A stretch of DNA of 11,271 bases, taken from contig CAKTXN010000056.1 of the NCBI GenBank assembly GCA_934630905.1, positions 1 through 11,271 on the forward strand, given 5' to 3'. How positions within the stretch are numbered: the first letter of the stretch is position 1; each line of letters begins with the position of its first letter. The notes below the pieces were generated by a model. It worked only from the letters and a program-made list of their open reading frames with translations. It had not been told where the DNA came from and searched no databases. The translations under genes and the position numbers were made by a program. This DNA is from an uncultured Eggerthellaceae bacterium. GTDB lineage: Bacteria; Actinomycetota; Coriobacteriia; Coriobacteriales; Eggerthellaceae. Shown here in pieces: positions 1 through 6,214 of the stretch.

Positions 1-13
1 CGCTGATCTGCAT
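1..13 (-). CDS. Start of an unidentified minus-strand gene (partial)
   Basis: Only the first four codons (Met-Gln-Ile-Ser) and one further base lie in the window, so the product cannot be named. A gene is inferred because the minus-strand ATG at 13-11 is preceded by a near-perfect Shine-Dalgarno run, AAAGGAGGA (complement of 21-29), at a spacing of about 7 bases. The gene is divergent from the broken ATPase gene at 236. The ATG itself lies in one arm of an inverted repeat (7-16/39-48). Confidence 0.6.
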
Positions 14-48
14 GGTTGGTTCCTCCTTTATGTAGATGACCATGCAGA
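7..48 (-). promoter_or_regulatory. Hairpin enclosing the ribosome binding site of the left-edge gene
   Basis: TCTGCATGGT (7-16) and ACCATGCAGA (39-48) are perfect 10-bp inverted repeats. In the minus-strand transcript they would pair, with the AUG in the stem and the AAAGGAGGA ribosome binding site in the 22-base loop. This could limit translation initiation. The geometry is seen in the sequence; the regulatory role is inference. Confidence 0.4.
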
Positions 49-176
49 GAAGGGACAACCAAGGAGGCAGGTTACTGATGCGGATTCCCGCACGCCCACG
101 ACTACCCGACGGGGACTGTGTTTTCATCTCTGGTGCCCGCATTGTAGCACGCGCGGGTGCTTCCTTGCGCATATTG

Positions 177-227
177 CCTTCTCGGTTTCGAAACTTTAAA
201 ACAATTCGAGTTTCGAAACCGAGAAGG
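177..227. repeat. 19-bp perfect inverted repeat upstream of the broken ATPase gene
   Basis: CCTTCTCGGTTTCGAAACT (177-195) is repeated in perfect inversion at 209-227, with a 13-base AT-rich spacer. Each arm contains its own palindrome GTTTCGAAAC (185-194 and 210-219), so the element reads as two copies of a 10-bp operator set 25 bp apart, or as a long RNA hairpin. The right arm ends inside the AAGGAG ribosome binding site (224-229) of the ATPase gene, so the hairpin would hide it. Either a repressor binding region or a translational lock is plausible. Confidence 0.6.
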
Positions 228-235
228 AGCTGATG

Positions 236-415
236 ATGGCTTGGGTAGACCGCAATACGTACATGGAGCGGCTTTGGGCGCTCGAGGGTACCCGGGGCAT
301 CAAAGTGATCACGGGGATGCGCCGCTCCGGCAAGTCTTCGCCCTCCCTAGAAGTTAGCAGCTTCCTGGAATCGCATTTCAACGCTTCCTTGTCTGCAATT
401 CCTGCATGTTGTTGA
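236..415 (+). pseudogene. Truncated AAA-type ATPase (N-terminal fragment with Walker A only)
   Basis: The ATG at 236 is preferred to the one at 233 because it is 6 bases from AAGGAG (224-229), while the other is only 3. The first 35 or so residues resemble the N-terminus of the bacterial AAA ATPases that often carry a DUF4143 C-terminal domain: an opening R-x-x-Y-x-x-x-L helix, then V-I-T-G-M-R-R-S-G-K-S, the strand leading into the P-loop and the Walker A lysine. Intact relatives are about 400 residues long. Here the frame loses family character right after GKS (around 335-340) and stops at 413-415 after about 60 residues. There is no Walker B or C-terminal domain. The break is most simply a deletion or insertion joining unrelated DNA to the gene start. 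The product cannot be a working ATPase. The family is recognised from memory of the P-loop context, not from a search. Confidence 0.6.
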
Positions 416-428
416 ATTTTGGGCTCCA

Positions 429-617
429 AATTCGAAGTTGATGCAGGTTGGAAGTAGGCGGAGACGCTAAAATCAAGGGAAAACTCGCTCATCCGAAGTG
501 GTGATTACGACAGGTCCGGAAAAAGCCCAGTTCAGAGCCCTGTCGAAAAAACGAGTCGCTCGGAAGTCCCAAGCATCGGAACCCCGACCTACTTCCAACC
601 TGCATCAACTTCGAATT
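429..617. repeat. Perfect 30-bp inverted repeat, arms 429-458 and 588-617
   Basis: The left arm begins AATTCGAAGTTGATGCAGG and ends GTAGG at 458. Its exact reverse complement runs from CCTAC at 588 to CGAATT at 617. The arms enclose 129 bases, and similarity continues weakly and gapped into the interior. This is far longer than expected by chance. The enclosed DNA is too short for a transposase, so a MITE-like element or two inverted copies of a larger repeat family are possible readings. No target site duplication could be identified with confidence. Confidence 0.75.
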
Positions 618-636
618 AGAAGGCGTTTTTTCGACA
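541..636. repeat. 13-bp inverted repeat interleaved with the 30-bp repeat
   Basis: TGTCGAAAAAACG at 541-553 is the exact reverse complement of CGTTTTTTCGACA at 624-636. The order along the DNA is long arm (429-458), short arm (541-553), long arm (588-617), short arm (624-636). The pairs therefore cross rather than nest, as in a pseudoknot or a mosaic of inverted repeat copies. Confidence 0.55.
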
Positions 637-814
637 ACGTGGCCGGAAATCAACCAATCAGGGGCATTTTGGAACGAAGGAACATACACCAGCGGCCTGA
701 ATTGCGAACGTAAAGACAACGTCTTCCCATGTCAGAAAAGCAAACAGCAGAACAAGCGTTCTATTGATGTGCTACAACCCGACTTTTGCATAAAGCAAAA
801 CTGTGCCCGCGCTG

Positions 815-2230
815 CTACTTCCACGCCTTGTCGCGTTTGGGATAGCTTGCCCAAGCAATTGCATACGACACCGCAATGCAACATGCCACCAGGACAATTG
901 TCACCCGGAACCCGAACTGCTCGGCAGTAACGCCCCAAAGCACGCTTGAGAGCCCAATTCCCAGATCCTGCGCCAGCAAAAACAACCCATTAGCTGCGCC
1001 CCACCTATCGGACGGCGTGTTCTTGACCGCAACGGATTGATTAACCGGCATAGCAAGCCCCAGGCACAGGCCGTAAGAAATACCCGAGAGATAGAAAATC
1101 CAGTCACTCACCGCAGCGAAGAATAGCATTGCAGTAGTCACGAGCCCGCAAATCACCGCAACGGTGAAAATCTTAATAGGCACAACACGATCCATGAAAG
1201 CGCCCGACTTCAAACGCACAACAATCATGCTAACAGCGGCAATCGTGTAGAAAAGACTTGCGCTTCCTACACCCAGCTCGGTGCCGTACAGTCCCACAAA
1301 GAAGATACCAAAGCCAAAGGTAGGCGAAATCACCATCACGGGCAAGGCACCCGCAAGCGCACGGGGTTCGAACAAAGAAGAAAGACCGCCTCGCTTTGCC
1401 ACAGAAGCAGCAACACCGTCCGGCACATCGGGCGAAGCATCCAGCGCTTCACTACGCCCTTCGCACGCACGTTCCAATTCTTGCTTGCGCTCATACCGCA
1501 TGCGAAACGCCGATGTTTCCGGCAAAACCTTAGGCCTATGTTCGTAACGAACGAAAAACGCCGCAATCAAACCAACAATACCGGCAAGCGTAAGACCAAG
1601 ATACAGATTAGAGGCAGGATTGGTTCCAACAAGATACAGAGCGAACGCAGGCCCAATTGCCATTGCAATTGCCTGACCAAGCCCGTGATACCCGATCCCT
1701 TCGCCAAGCCTTTTCGCGGGAAGCACCTCGGCCGCGGCTGTCGCCGCAGCTGTTGTGGACATGGCAAAACCGATGCCCTGCAAGATTCTACTTACCACGA
1801 GCGCTTCAACGCCATCGAGCGCAACGGGAATAAAGGCGCCCGCTGTAAGAACCGCAACACCTACGGCAATCACAAGCGAACAACGTCCCCTATCAATCAA
1901 GGGACCTACGGTAAGGCGCATAATGGCCGCGGCCGCTGAAAATACCAACGCAAGCACGCCTGACAGCGATTCCCCATACCCCCTGTGCGAAAGGTACACC
2001 GATGTTCCGGCGTTGAGCCCCTGCCCAATCACAAAGCGCACAAAGGTAATGAAAATGATGAGCATGAAAACGCCCGTCCAGAGTTTAGGACGGACGTCTT
2101 CGTTTAGGCTGGCCACATTGAATGCAGTAGATACAGAAGCACCCCGATGAACAGAATCGGCATTGCCGTAAGCCGCAACTGCATCGTTCGCTTCTTCAGG
2201 TTTTGTCTTTACTATTTCCATATTTCCCAT
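815..2230 (-). CDS. MFS transporter
   Basis: This 471-residue protein has the layout of a 12-helix major facilitator. A hydrophilic N-terminus of about 48 residues precedes six membrane segments (about 50-228), a long charged cytoplasmic loop (about 229-290), and six more (about 291-463). The motif A loop G-P-L-I-D-R-G-R follows the second helix (109-116), and a weaker second-half copy, S-G-A-F-M-D-R, is at 342-348. The central helices contain the glycine- and alanine-rich packing typical of the superfamily. The substrate cannot be read from sequence. The gene is divergent from the first BCCT transporter across an AT-rich spacer, so it may belong to the same methylamine-related unit, perhaps exporting or importing a related compound. 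The start is ambiguous: the ATG at 2230 has only a weak purine-rich upstream region, and the ATG three codons later sits behind GGGA. No clear terminator follows the stop. Confidence 0.85.
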   Translation of the reverse strand: MGNMEIVKTKPEEANDAVAAYGNADSVHRGASVSTAFNVASLNEDVRPKLWTGVFMLIIFITFVRFVIGQGLNAGTSVYLSHRGYGESLSGVLALVFSAAAAIMRLTVGPLIDRGRCSLVIAVGVAVLTAGAFIPVALDGVEALVVSRILQGIGFAMSTTAAATAAAEVLPAKRLGEGIGYHGLGQAIAMAIGPAFALYLVGTNPASNLYLGLTLAGIVGLIAAFFVRYEHRPKVLPETSAFRMRYERKQELERACEGRSEALDASPDVPDGVAASVAKRGGLSSLFEPRALAGALPVMVISPTFGFGIFFVGLYGTELGVGSASLFYTIAAVSMIVVRLKSGAFMDRVVPIKIFTVAVICGLVTTAMLFFAAVSDWIFYLSGISYGLCLGLAMPVNQSVAVKNTPSDRWGAANGLFLLAQDLGIGLSSVLWGVTAEQFGFRVTIVLVACCIAVSYAIAWASYPKRDKAWK

Positions 2231-2311
2231 GATAGTTCATCTTTTTTTCGACTTCTTGTTATTTACAAAAAGCTAACAGTTGTAAAAACGGTTTCCGTAT
2301 TCACAGCTAAA

Positions 2312-2353
2312 TGCCGAGCCCCGGCACGCAAAAATCAACGGCAAAGCCTGCCG
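2312..2353 (-). promoter_or_regulatory. Competing mini-hairpins in the presumed MFS leader
   Basis: Four 5-base blocks occur: TGCCG (2312-2316), CGGCA (2322-2326), CGGCA (2339-2343) and TGCCG (2349-2353). Neighbours can form two 5-bp hairpins, or the blocks can pair in the alternative register. In the minus-strand transcript the first hairpin is followed by UUGAUUUUU, giving an attenuator-like arrangement about 100 bases before the MFS start. The stems are short, so this is suggestive only. Confidence 0.25.
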
Positions 2354-2393
2354 CAATCCTTTGCTTAAACATTTTTTCTTTATGGAATTAAAA

Positions 2394-2408
2394 GTTATCG
2401 CCAATTAC
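2394..2408. promoter_or_regulatory. Possible weak third copy of the cluster operator
   Basis: GTTATCGCCAATTAC matches the operator upstream of the second BCCT gene (GTTATCACTGATTAC) at 12 of 15 positions, but its own symmetry is imperfect (5 of 7 pairs). It lies about 115 bp upstream of the strong site at 2522 and on the MFS side of the spacer, so it could serve the divergent gene or looping. It was found by eye in AT-rich DNA, so chance similarity is possible. Confidence 0.3.
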
Positions 2409-2506
2409 ATGAATTTATATGCATAAAACCGCTTTATATATACCTAATTTTGAATATTAATCTAAAAAAATTCTTAGTTTTCTCGGTAGCTTTTTCAATT
2501 TGAGCG

Positions 2507-2515
2507 TGTTATATT
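2507..2515 (+). promoter_or_regulatory. Extended -10 promoter for the first BCCT gene
   Basis: TGTTATATT matches the extended -10 pattern TGnTATAAT at all but one position. No good -35 hexamer lies 16-18 bases upstream, which fits an extended -10 promoter with AT-rich upstream DNA. Transcription would start near 2521-2523, on the edge of the operator palindrome, leaving a leader of about 84 bases. Confidence 0.5.
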
Positions 2516-2521
2516 GTCTTT

Positions 2522-2538
2522 GGTAATCAATGATTACT
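2522..2538. promoter_or_regulatory. Operator palindrome upstream of the first BCCT gene
   Basis: GGTAATCAATGATTACT contains a perfect 7+1+7 palindrome, GTAATCA-A-TGATTAC (2523-2537), starting 7 bases after the predicted -10. A near-identical palindrome precedes the second BCCT gene. Position over the start site suggests repression. The core ATCA-N-TGAT is also the centre of the Tn10 tet operator, which fits the TetR-family gene encoded downstream in this cluster. Confidence 0.65.
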
Positions 2539-2605
2539 TTTTTGAATGACATTCTGCTGAACTTGGTATCATCTAAAATGGTATGCAACAGTTATAGGAG
2601 TGGTC

Positions 2606-4246
2606 ATGGGAAAAGATCGGACAAAGAGAAACGCTTTAAGCGGCAATCCTATCAAGATCCTTGATATGCCGACCTTTGTTCTGCCCGCGACGCTCGTTTT
2701 TATTGCGGTCATTGCCGGCATCGCAATCCCCCAAGCATTCAGCGCGGGCGCATCCAAAACGCTGGAATTCCTTACCACCAACTTCGGATGGTTCTATGCA
2801 ATCGGCGCAACCATTCTTCTTGTCTTCTGCTTCTGGGCCGCTTTCTCTAAAGCGGGCAACGTCAAACTCGGCGGAAAAGATGCAAAACCCGAGATGAAAT
2901 TCGGTACCTGGTTCGCTATCGTACTTTGCTCTGGCATGGCAATCGGCATTTCGTTCTACGGCATTGCCGAGCCTTTGGCAAACTACATTGCTCCCCCGGT
3001 ATTCGCGGGCTACGAAGGCTCCACGCAAGAAGCAGCAGAAGGCGCGCTGAAATATGCATTCTTGCACTGGGCGCTTCACCCCTATGCAATCTATACGTCC
3101 GCGGGAATCTGCTGCGCGTTCATCATCATGAACGGCAAGAAGAAATTCCAGGTCAGCTCCAGTCTTTACCCTCTGATCGGCGAAAAAGCCAACGGTACGC
3201 TGGGCAAAGTGATCAACAGCGTTTGCATTTTTTCGCTCATCGGCGGCATTGGAACTTCCTTGGGTTTCGGCATCACCCAAATTGCCACGGGCATCAATTA
3301 CGTATTCGGCACCCATTTTTCCAGCATCAGCCTGGCGCTGATCATCATCGTGGTAATGGCAACCACGTACATCCTTGCAGCGTGCACGGGCATCCTGAAG
3401 GGAATCAAGCATGTGAGCAACTTCAACGTGCTCATTTACCTGGCCATGTTGCTTATCGCTATCGTGTTCGGCAATACCCTGTTCATTATCAACAACACCA
3501 CATCGTCGCTGGGACAGTACTTAGCGTTCCTTATTCCGCAGTCGTTCTACCTGGAACCCGCACATCAAGCAGGCTGGGTCCAGAACAACTCAGTGTTCTA
3601 CTGGGCCTGGTGGCTTTCGTTCGCACCGCTGGTCGGGCTCTTCTTGGTCAAGCTATCGAAGGGCCGCACCATCAGGCAATTTGTTCTGGTGAACATGATT
3701 GCCCCGGCGCTTTTTGCCATTGCGTGGTTCGGCGTATTCGGCAGTGCCGCTATTTCCATGGAGATGTCCGGCGGCAACCTTGCTTCCGAGATCGCCCAAC
3801 ACGGCACGGCAGTATCGCTTTTCGCCTTCGCAAAAGCGATTCCTCCAACCGCGATATTTATCGTGCTATCGTTTGGCTGCGTAGCGCTTTCGTTCATCAC
3901 GCTTGCGCAATCCATGACGCTTACCATCTCGGAGATGGTCGTGAAAGAATCCGAAATGGAAAAACGCGTTGCCGCAGGTAAAGGAGCTCCCAAATATTTG
4001 ATTGTATTTTGGGGCGTGCTCATTGGAGCAATCGCTTTCGTGTTGCTCTACAGCGGTGGCTTGGAGGCACTGCAAACGTCCTCGATTGTCTGCGGCCTAC
4101 CCATTCTAATCCTGCTGCTTTTCATGGTTGTCTCGTTTATCAAAAGCATGAAGCACCGGAGTCAATACGATCTTACGCTTTCGGACGAAGAACGAGAAGA
4201 GCTTGCAAAACTTGAAGATCGGAAAAATTCCAGCACGCCAATCTAG
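2606..4246 (+). CDS. BCCT-family quaternary amine transporter, copy 1
   Basis: This 546-residue inner-membrane carrier has the 12-helix betaine/carnitine/choline transporter fold and most likely imports a trimethylammonium compound. Helix 4 carries H-W-A-L-H-P-Y-A-I-Y (154-163), giving W155, Y160 and Y163 at the BetP cage positions W189, W194 and Y197. The signature helix 8 reads F-Y-W-A-W-W-L-S-F-A-P (331-341), with the paired tryptophans at 335-336. The glycine-rich helix 3 segment is S-G-M-A-I-G (109-114), where BetP has G-M-G-I-G. The late T-S-x-D-S of sodium-coupled members is T-L-A-Q-S here (432-436). Short charged tails at both ends argue against the long osmosensing C-terminus of BetP. 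ATG 2606 is chosen because GGAG (2597-2600) sits 5 bases before it; the GTG at 2600 overlaps that site. It has its own promoter and operator and is followed after 196 bp by its paralogue. Exact substrate unknown. Confidence 0.9.
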   Translation: MGKDRTKRNALSGNPIKILDMPTFVLPATLVFIAVIAGIAIPQAFSAGASKTLEFLTTNFGWFYAIGATILLVFCFWAAFSKAGNVKLGGKDAKPEMKFGTWFAIVLCSGMAIGISFYGIAEPLANYIAPPVFAGYEGSTQEAAEGALKYAFLHWALHPYAIYTSAGICCAFIIMNGKKKFQVSSSLYPLIGEKANGTLGKVINSVCIFSLIGGIGTSLGFGITQIATGINYVFGTHFSSISLALIIIVVMATTYILAACTGILKGIKHVSNFNVLIYLAMLLIAIVFGNTLFIINNTTSSLGQYLAFLIPQSFYLEPAHQAGWVQNNSVFYWAWWLSFAPLVGLFLVKLSKGRTIRQFVLVNMIAPALFAIAWFGVFGSAAISMEMSGGNLASEIAQHGTAVSLFAFAKAIPPTAIFIVLSFGCVALSFITLAQSMTLTISEMVVKESEMEKRVAAGKGAPKYLIVFWGVLIGAIAFVLLYSGGLEALQTSSIVCGLPILILLLFMVVSFIKSMKHRSQYDLTLSDEEREELAKLEDRKNSSTPI

Positions 4247-4279
4247 CGTAGCAAAACCGCTCTAGCTTCAAGCAATCCC

Positions 4280-4309
4280 TTAACAAGCAACGAGCCTCTA
4301 CCTTAGGAT
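4280..4309 (+). promoter_or_regulatory. Candidate promoter for the second BCCT gene
   Basis: TTAACA (4280-4285) and TAGGAT (4304-4309) are separated by 18 bases and match 5 of 6 and 4 of 6 consensus positions. Transcription would begin near 4316, shortly before the operator palindrome at 4325, leaving a leader of about 127 bases. No terminator was seen after the first BCCT gene, so read-through from it may add to expression. Confidence 0.4.
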
Positions 4310-4324
4310 TACTGCGCACTTCAT

Positions 4325-4341
4325 GGTTATCACTGATTACC
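4325..4341. promoter_or_regulatory. Operator palindrome upstream of the second BCCT gene
   Basis: GGTTATCACTGATTACC is an 8+1+8 palindrome with one mismatched pair. It matches the site at 2522-2538 at 14 of 17 positions, one of the three differences being the central base. Both copies lie just downstream of a predicted promoter and ahead of a BCCT gene, although the surrounding non-coding DNA is unrelated. That makes a shared regulator the natural explanation. Confidence 0.65.
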
Positions 4342-4442
4342 TACACGATAGAAAATCACAGAAAGGAGACAACATTTCAGCACCGAAGCACCAACGCACT
4401 GAGCACTGGGAAACATGACAACAATTCCGCAAAGGAGGGGAC

Positions 4443-6122
4443 ATGAAATCTACGAACGACAAATCGCAACCGAAAAGAGACTGGCTGAGCATCATCGATA
4501 AGCCTACGTTCCTTCTGCCGGCAATTCTCATTTTGATCGCGGTCATAGTCGGTATCGCCGCACCGAAAGCCTTTGAAAAAGGAGCGAACGCTGCTTTGAG
4601 CTTCCTTACGGTGGACTTCGGATGGCTCTACGCCATAAGCACGTTTGCCTTGCTTATCTTCTGCTTGTGGGCAGGTTTTAGCAAGTACGGCAACATCAAA
4701 CTTGGCGGCAAAGACGCAAAACCGGAAATGTCTTTCTGGGCATGGTTCTCCATCGCGCTTACCTCGGGCATTGCCATTGGCATTGTGTTCTGGAGCGTTG
4801 CCGAACCGCTGGCCAACTTCACGAATCCGCCCGCGTTCACCGGCATTGAAGGCGGCACGCCCGAAGCCGCAGAGCACGCATTACCGTACGTGTTCATGCA
4901 CTGGGGCCTGCATCCTTATGCAATCTACACGGCGGTCGGCGTTTGCTGCGCGTTCATCATCATGAACGGCAAGCAGAAGTTCCAGGTTAGCTCTGCGCTG
5001 TACCCGCTTCTGGGCGAAAAAGCAAACGGTACGCTGGGCAAAATCATCAATGGCATTTGCATTTTTGCACTCGTAGGCGGCATCGGCACGTCCCTGGGCA
5101 TGGCCGTTCAGCAGTTCGTTACCGGCATTGGCTACGTGTTTGGCGTAGAAGTTGACGCGAACATCCTGGCAATCTTCGTTATCGGCGGCATGGCCATCTT
5201 CTACATCGTGGCTGCTTGCTCCGGCCTTCGCAAGGGCATCAAGTACATCAGCCAGGCGAACATGTACATCTACATCGCGCTGCTGGTATGGGCGTTCATC
5301 TTCGGCGGAACCCTGTTCATCATCAACTGCACCACCAGCGCTGTTGGCCAGTACCTAGCAATCCTGGTCCCGCAGTCGTTCTACCTTGAGCCCGCGTTTC
5401 AGTCCGGCTGGGTCAGCGGCACCACAATCTTCTACTGGGCTTGGTGGCTGGCATTTGCTCCCCTGGTTGGCCTGTTCCTGATCATGCTGTCCAAGGGTCG
5501 CACTATTCGTCAGTTCGTCCTGGTGAACATGATTGTCCCGACCATCTTCGCAATTGCTTGGTTTGGCGTATTCGGAAGCTCTTCCATGCTTGTTGAAATG
5601 ACCCAAGGCGGCCTGGCCGACACCATCGCCGAGTACGGAGTAGCCGCAGCCCTGTTCGCCTACGTAAAAACGCTGCCCTTGTCCCCGGCCCTGATTGTGC
5701 TGGCATTCTTGGCAATCATTTTCTCCTTCGCCACGCTTGCTGAATCCATGACCCTCTCGCTGGCAGAAATGACCACCACCGAAGAAGAAATGGCTCGTCG
5801 CAACAAGGAAGGCAGAAGCGCGCCAACATTCCTCAAGATCATTTGGGGTTCGCTCATGGGCCTGATCGCATTCGCGTTGTTCTACAGCGGCGGCCTAAGC
5901 GCCATGCAAACCTCCTGCGTTGTATGTGCCTTCCCCATTCTGATCATTATGGGAATGATGGTTGCCTCGTACATAAAGAGCATGAAGCATCGCAGCGAAT
6001 ACGATATGACGCTCACCGATGAAGAACGAGAAGCCCTGCGACTGGAAGAGAACAAAAACGCAAACGGCTCTCTGATGGATAAGGTCGAAGCACCGCAAGA
6101 AACACCACAAGAAACAGCGTAA
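4443..6122 (+). CDS. BCCT-family quaternary amine transporter, copy 2
   Basis: This 559-residue paralogue of the preceding carrier can be aligned with it nearly without gaps, so the pair probably arose by tandem duplication. It keeps the helix 4 cage motif H-W-G-L-H-P-Y-A-I-Y (153-162) and the helix 8 signature F-Y-W-A-W-W-L-A-F-A-P (330-340). Helix 3 has S-G-I-A-I-G (109-114). The late sodium-site motif is T-L-A-E-S (431-435), again lacking the T-S pair of sodium-coupled members. The two copies differ most in the loops near 235-245 and 383-415 and in the tail, which is longer here and ends in repeated Q-E-T-P and Q-E-T units. The start is well supported by AAAGGAGG (4431-4438). The methyltransferase gene begins 92 bp downstream, making this the more likely transport partner of that enzyme. 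Different affinity or substrate for the two copies is inference. Confidence 0.9.
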   Translation: MKSTNDKSQPKRDWLSIIDKPTFLLPAILILIAVIVGIAAPKAFEKGANAALSFLTVDFGWLYAISTFALLIFCLWAGFSKYGNIKLGGKDAKPEMSFWAWFSIALTSGIAIGIVFWSVAEPLANFTNPPAFTGIEGGTPEAAEHALPYVFMHWGLHPYAIYTAVGVCCAFIIMNGKQKFQVSSALYPLLGEKANGTLGKIINGICIFALVGGIGTSLGMAVQQFVTGIGYVFGVEVDANILAIFVIGGMAIFYIVAACSGLRKGIKYISQANMYIYIALLVWAFIFGGTLFIINCTTSAVGQYLAILVPQSFYLEPAFQSGWVSGTTIFYWAWWLAFAPLVGLFLIMLSKGRTIRQFVLVNMIVPTIFAIAWFGVFGSSSMLVEMTQGGLADTIAEYGVAAALFAYVKTLPLSPALIVLAFLAIIFSFATLAESMTLSLAEMTTTEEEMARRNKEGRSAPTFLKIIWGSLMGLIAFALFYSGGLSAMQTSCVVCAFPILIIMGMMVASYIKSMKHRSEYDMTLTDEEREALRLEENKNANGSLMDKVEAPQETPQETA

Positions 6123-6141
6123 CCCCATAACCCAAGGCTTT

Positions 6142-6177
6142 TGAAGCACCGGCTCGTTAACCAAAAACGGTGCTTTA
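6142..6177 (+). terminator. Hairpin between the transporter and methyltransferase genes
   Basis: TGAAGCACCG (6142-6151) and CGGTGCTTTA (6168-6177) form a 10-bp stem with one G-U pair and a 16-base loop. No run of T follows, so it is a weak terminator at best. It could protect an RNA end or set the ratio of transporter to enzyme after processing. Confidence 0.35.
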
Positions 6178-6214
6178 CGAAAAAATAGGAAGAGAAAAAG
6201 AGAAAGGAACCACC

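Larger units (their letters stand above)
416..814. other. Non-coding stretch between the broken ATPase and the MFS gene
   Basis: No convincing gene was found here on either strand. Short open frames exist (498-713 plus, 489-719 minus, 196-492 minus), but none has a recognisable domain. The stretch carries a perfect 30-bp inverted repeat and an interleaved 13-bp inverted repeat, so it may be a degenerate mobile element or a structured repeat unit that interrupted the ATPase gene. The last 95 bases before the MFS stop contain only a weak 6-bp hairpin (784-800). Confidence 0.5.
2231..2605. promoter_or_regulatory. Divergent AT-rich control region between the MFS and first BCCT genes
   Basis: This 375-bp spacer has no gene. 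Its right half (about 2370-2520) is much richer in A and T than the coding DNA, including runs such as TTTATATATA and AAAAAAATTC that could act as an UP element. It holds an extended -10 promoter, a perfect operator palindrome, a weaker copy of that palindrome and a pair of mutually competing hairpins, each listed separately. Confidence 0.6.

Noticed and set aside
78..233. A 51-codon plus-strand frame with AAGGAGG (61-67) upstream, ending in a TGATGATG overlap with the ATPase start
   Set aside because: The arrangement looks like a leader peptide, but the spacing is 10 bases, the product is arginine- and proline-rich with no family, and the AAGGAGG lies in the leader of the opposite gene. Not supported well enough to list.
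784..800. TTTTGC/GCAAAA hairpin downstream of the MFS stop as a terminator
   Set aside because: The stem has only 6 weak pairs, and no T-run follows on the minus strand.
2926..3981. A 351-codon plus-strand frame inside the first BCCT gene
   Set aside because: It is a frame-shifted shadow of the transporter, rich in His, Arg and Cys, with no ribosome binding site.
4362..4416. AAAGGAG at 4362-4368 followed by a possible ATT-started 14-codon leader frame before the second BCCT gene
   Set aside because: It requires a rare ATT start and encodes no recognisable leader; the real gene has its own stronger site at 4431-4438.
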